The notes beneath the pieces are model-generated. The model did no database searches, had not been told where the DNA came from, and saw only the letters and a list, made by a program, of their open reading frames with translations. A program made the position numbers and the translations under genes. Of a stretch of 7,596 bases of DNA, positions 5,640-7,596 are shown piece by piece. Source of the DNA: CAYVMN01 sp964452575. GTDB lineage: Bacteria > Desulfobacterota > DSM-4660 > Desulfatiglandales > Desulfatiglandaceae. Numbering within the stretch: position 1 is the stretch's first letter; the number at the start of each line of letters is the position of its first letter. The stretch is from NCBI GenBank assembly GCA_964452575.1, contig CAYVMN010000206.1:1-7596 (forward strand), written 5' to 3'.

Positions 5640-7596
5640 ATGAAGTGCCCCAAGTGCCAGTTCGAAAACCCCGAGGGTGCGAAGTTCTGCAACGATTGCG
5701 GTGCAAGAATGGAGCTTGCATGCCCAGCGTGTGGAAAGCTTAATCCTTCCGGAAGCAAATTCTGTAACGAATGCGGGCAGCCATTAGGAAAGCCAGCCAA
5801 GGATCATCAGATCGATTACAGCCAGCCCCAGTCTTACACACCGAAGCACCTCGCCGACAAAATCCTGATTAGTAGATCCTCGCTGGAGGGTGAGCGAAAG
5901 CTTGTGACGGTCATGTTTGCAGATGTGGCGAATTTCACTGCGATGTCTGAGAAGCTGGAGCCGGAAGAAGTCCACGATATCATGGACGGCTGCTTCAAGA
6001 TCCTAATGGATGAGATCCATAAGTATGAAGGGACAATCAACCAATTCACCGGTGACGGAGTTATGGCCCTCTTTGGTGCCCCCGTTGCCCATGAGGACCA
6101 CGCGCAGCGGGCCTGTCATGCCGCCTTATCCATTCAAAAGGCCATGGGGGAATACGGAGGGAGGGTCGTGAGGGATTACGGGATGGATTTCAAGATGCGC
6201 ATCGGCCTCAACTCAGGACCAGTGATCGTGGGTGCCATTGGGGATGACCTGCGCATGGACTACACGGCTGTGGGCGACACCACGAATCTGGCCTCAAGGA
6301 TGGAGGGATTGGCGAAACCAGGCACGATCATGCTCTCCAGCAACACGCACAGGCTTGCCAAGGATTTTTTTGAGTTCAAGCCTATGGGCAAGGTCCTAGT
6401 GAAGGGTAAAGAGGAGCTTCAGGAGGCCTTCGAGCTCATCAAGGCCGGTGAGATTACCACCCGTATTGAAGCGGCGGCTGCAAAGGGCCTGACCCGGTTT
6501 GTGGGTCGAAAGAACTCCATGGCAGCCCTCTTAGAGGCCTACGAGAAGGCCCGATCAGGGTCAGGGCAAGTCGTTGGGATGGTGGGCGAAGCGGGCGTGG
6601 GAAAATCCAGGCTCCTTCTTGAATCCAAGAACCGGCTGCCTCAGGATAAATTCACCTATCTTGAAGGCCGGTGTCCTCATTACGGCGGCTCCATGCCCTA
6701 CCTGCCCATATTGCATATTTTGAGATCTTACTTTGAGATAAAGGAGGACGATCGGGAGTTCGTCATCAGGAAAAAACTTAAGGAAACGATCCTCCAACTC
6801 GATGAGAACCTCAAGAGTGAGCTGCCGTCTTTCCAGGATCTTTTGTCCCTCAAGGTAGAGGACGCGGAATATCTGAAGCTGGAGCCGAAAGAGAAGAAAG
6901 AGATGGCCTTTGAGGCTATTCGGAGCCTGCTGATCAGGGAAAGCCAGAGAAAGCCCGCTATTATTGCCATAGAGGATTTGCACTGGATCGACAAGACGTC
7001 CGAAGAGTTTCTGAATTACCTCATTGGTTTCCTGGCTAATGCCCGACTCATATTGATCCTCCTCTATCGGCCCGAATATACCCACCAGTGGGGAAGCAAA
7101 TCCTATTATGTCCACATCGGCCTGGATCAGCTGACCATGGAATTTAGCGCGGAGCTGGTCCAGGGGATTCTTGAGGGTGGGGAGGTCGTGCCCGAGCTGA
7201 GGGAAGTCATTCTCAATCGAGCAGCAGGGAACCCCCTGTTTATGGAAGAGTTCACCCATACCCTGCTCGAAAACGGCTCCATCGAGAGAAAGGACGAGAA
7301 ATATGTCCTGAGCGGGAAGGCATCTGACATTCAGGTCCCGGATACCGTCCAGGGAATCATCGCGGCCCGGATGGACCGTCTGGAAGAGAACCTGAAGAGG
7401 ACCATGCAGGTGGCATCCGTGATCGGCAGGGACTTTGCCTTTCGCATCCTCCAGACCATCACCGGCATGCGAGAGAAACTCAAATCCTATCTCCTCAACC
7501 TCCAGGGACTGGAGTTCATCTATGAGAAGAGTCTGTTCCCGGAACTTGAGTATATCTTCAAGCACGCCCTGACCCAGGAAGTGGCCTATAACAGCC
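5640..7596 (+). CDS. Double zinc ribbon-class III nucleotide cyclase-STAND/AAA ATPase protein, 5' part (3' truncated by window)
   Basis: The frame is open from the ATG at 5640 to the window end, with 652 complete codons and no stop. An in-frame TGA at 5622 forces this start, and the N-terminus matches gene 2 (MKCPKCQFEN). Order: zinc ribbons (Cys 3/6/17/20 and 28/31/42/45, the same positions as gene 2); a polar linker with YTPKHLADKIL (66-76) and LEGERK (82-87), which I recognise from many cyclase-ATPase-TPR proteins; class III cyclase at about 87-267; ATPase with Walker A GEAGVGKS (316-323), Walker B IIAIEDLHWID (441-451), AGNPLFMEE (529-537) and FKHALTQEVAYNS at the edge. Metal aspartates D95 and D139 and the pair N216/R220 are present. 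The usual purine-selecting Lys is Gln135, and its partner is Thr209 as in class IIIb enzymes. About 470 C-terminal residues, presumably TPRs, should lie beyond the window if it is as long as gene 1. Activity and product (cAMP or cGMP) are inferred, not shown. Confidence 0.95.
   Translation, partial: MKCPKCQFENPEGAKFCNDCGARMELACPACGKLNPSGSKFCNECGQPLGKPAKDHQIDYSQPQSYTPKHLADKILISRSSLEGERKLVTVMFADVANFTAMSEKLEPEEVHDIMDGCFKILMDEIHKYEGTINQFTGDGVMALFGAPVAHEDHAQRACHAALSIQKAMGEYGGRVVRDYGMDFKMRIGLNSGPVIVGAIGDDLRMDYTAVGDTTNLASRMEGLAKPGTIMLSSNTHRLAKDFFEFKPMGKVLVKGKEELQEAFELIKAGEITTRIEAAAAKGLTRFVGRKNSMAALLEAYEKARSGSGQVVGMVGEAGVGKSRLLLESKNRLPQDKFTYLEGRCPHYGGSMPYLPILHILRSYFEIKEDDREFVIRKKLKETILQLDENLKSELPSFQDLLSLKVEDAEYLKLEPKEKKEMAFEAIRSLLIRESQRKPAIIAIEDLHWIDKTSEEFLNYLIGFLANARLILILLYRPEYTHQWGSKSYYVHIGLDQLTMEFSAELVQGILEGGEVVPELREVILNRAAGNPLFMEEFTHTLLENGSIERKDEKYVLSGKASDIQVPDTVQGIIAARMDRLEENLKRTMQVASVIGRDFAFRILQTITGMREKLKSYLLNLQGLEFIYEKSLFPELEYIFKHALTQEVAYNS
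6705..7596 (+). repeat. Diverged direct repeat, copy 2 (ATPase core of gene 3)
   Basis: Partner of the copy at 2-893, in the same orientation and offset by 6,703 bases. The final 13 bases (7584-7596) are identical to 881-893. Recombination between the copies would remove one repeat length of about 6.7 kb, including all of gene 2, and leave a fused gene with the gene 3 front and the gene 1 tail. That consequence is inference from the geometry. Confidence 0.85.

Noticed and set aside
6561..7565. Long antisense ORF (334 codons) opposite gene 3, resembling the antisense ORF at 494-862
   Set aside because: The resemblance between the two antisense translations follows directly from the conserved sense-strand ATPase sequence of paralogous genes 1 and 3. 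The start regions (MLEDI and MLEDV) are the reverse complement of conserved codons, not evidence of an independent gene.

Overview
The window holds three large genes, all on the + strand, packed head to tail with 26 and 32 bp between them and no other gene. It looks bacterial: compact co-directional genes, purine-rich leaders and moderate GC of roughly one half. The family (N-terminal double zinc ribbon, class III nucleotide cyclase, STAND/AAA-type ATPase, long TPR tail) is one I associate with environmental Desulfobacterota/Deltaproteobacteria and similar signalling-rich bacteria. That assignment is a low-confidence inference from family resemblance; no marker gene is present.

Layout: (1) bases 1-2305 carry the 3' two-thirds of a first protein, entering the window inside its ATPase module and ending in TPRs. 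(2) Bases 2332-5607 carry a complete 1091-residue protein: two zinc ribbons, a class III cyclase domain, a P-loop ATPase with Walker A and B, a conserved ATPase-to-TPR connector and about 400 residues of TPR-like helices. (3) Bases 5640-7596 carry the first 652 residues of a third protein with the same order, leaving the window just after the connector. The antisense and other-frame ORFs are shadows.

The three genes are paralogs, but not equally related. Genes 1 and 3 align without gaps over 292 residues at about 74% identity (hand count), whereas gene 2 is about 50% identical to gene 1 even over the best conserved 86-residue stretch. The order is therefore A-B-A', which suggests duplication of a two-gene unit and predicts that the array continues beyond the window.

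The two visible cyclase domains keep both metal-binding aspartates and the transition-state Asn/Arg pair, so both look potentially catalytic. They differ at the purine-selecting positions: Lys115/Gly188 in gene 2, Gln135/Thr209 in gene 3. A plausible working model, which is inference, is a set of soluble cytosolic receptors. In it the TPR tail senses a ligand or protein, the STAND ATPase acts as a nucleotide-dependent oligomerisation switch, and the cyclase dimerises to make a cyclic nucleotide, with the zinc ribbons as an adaptor. Whether these proteins form homodimers or mixed complexes is the most interesting open question.
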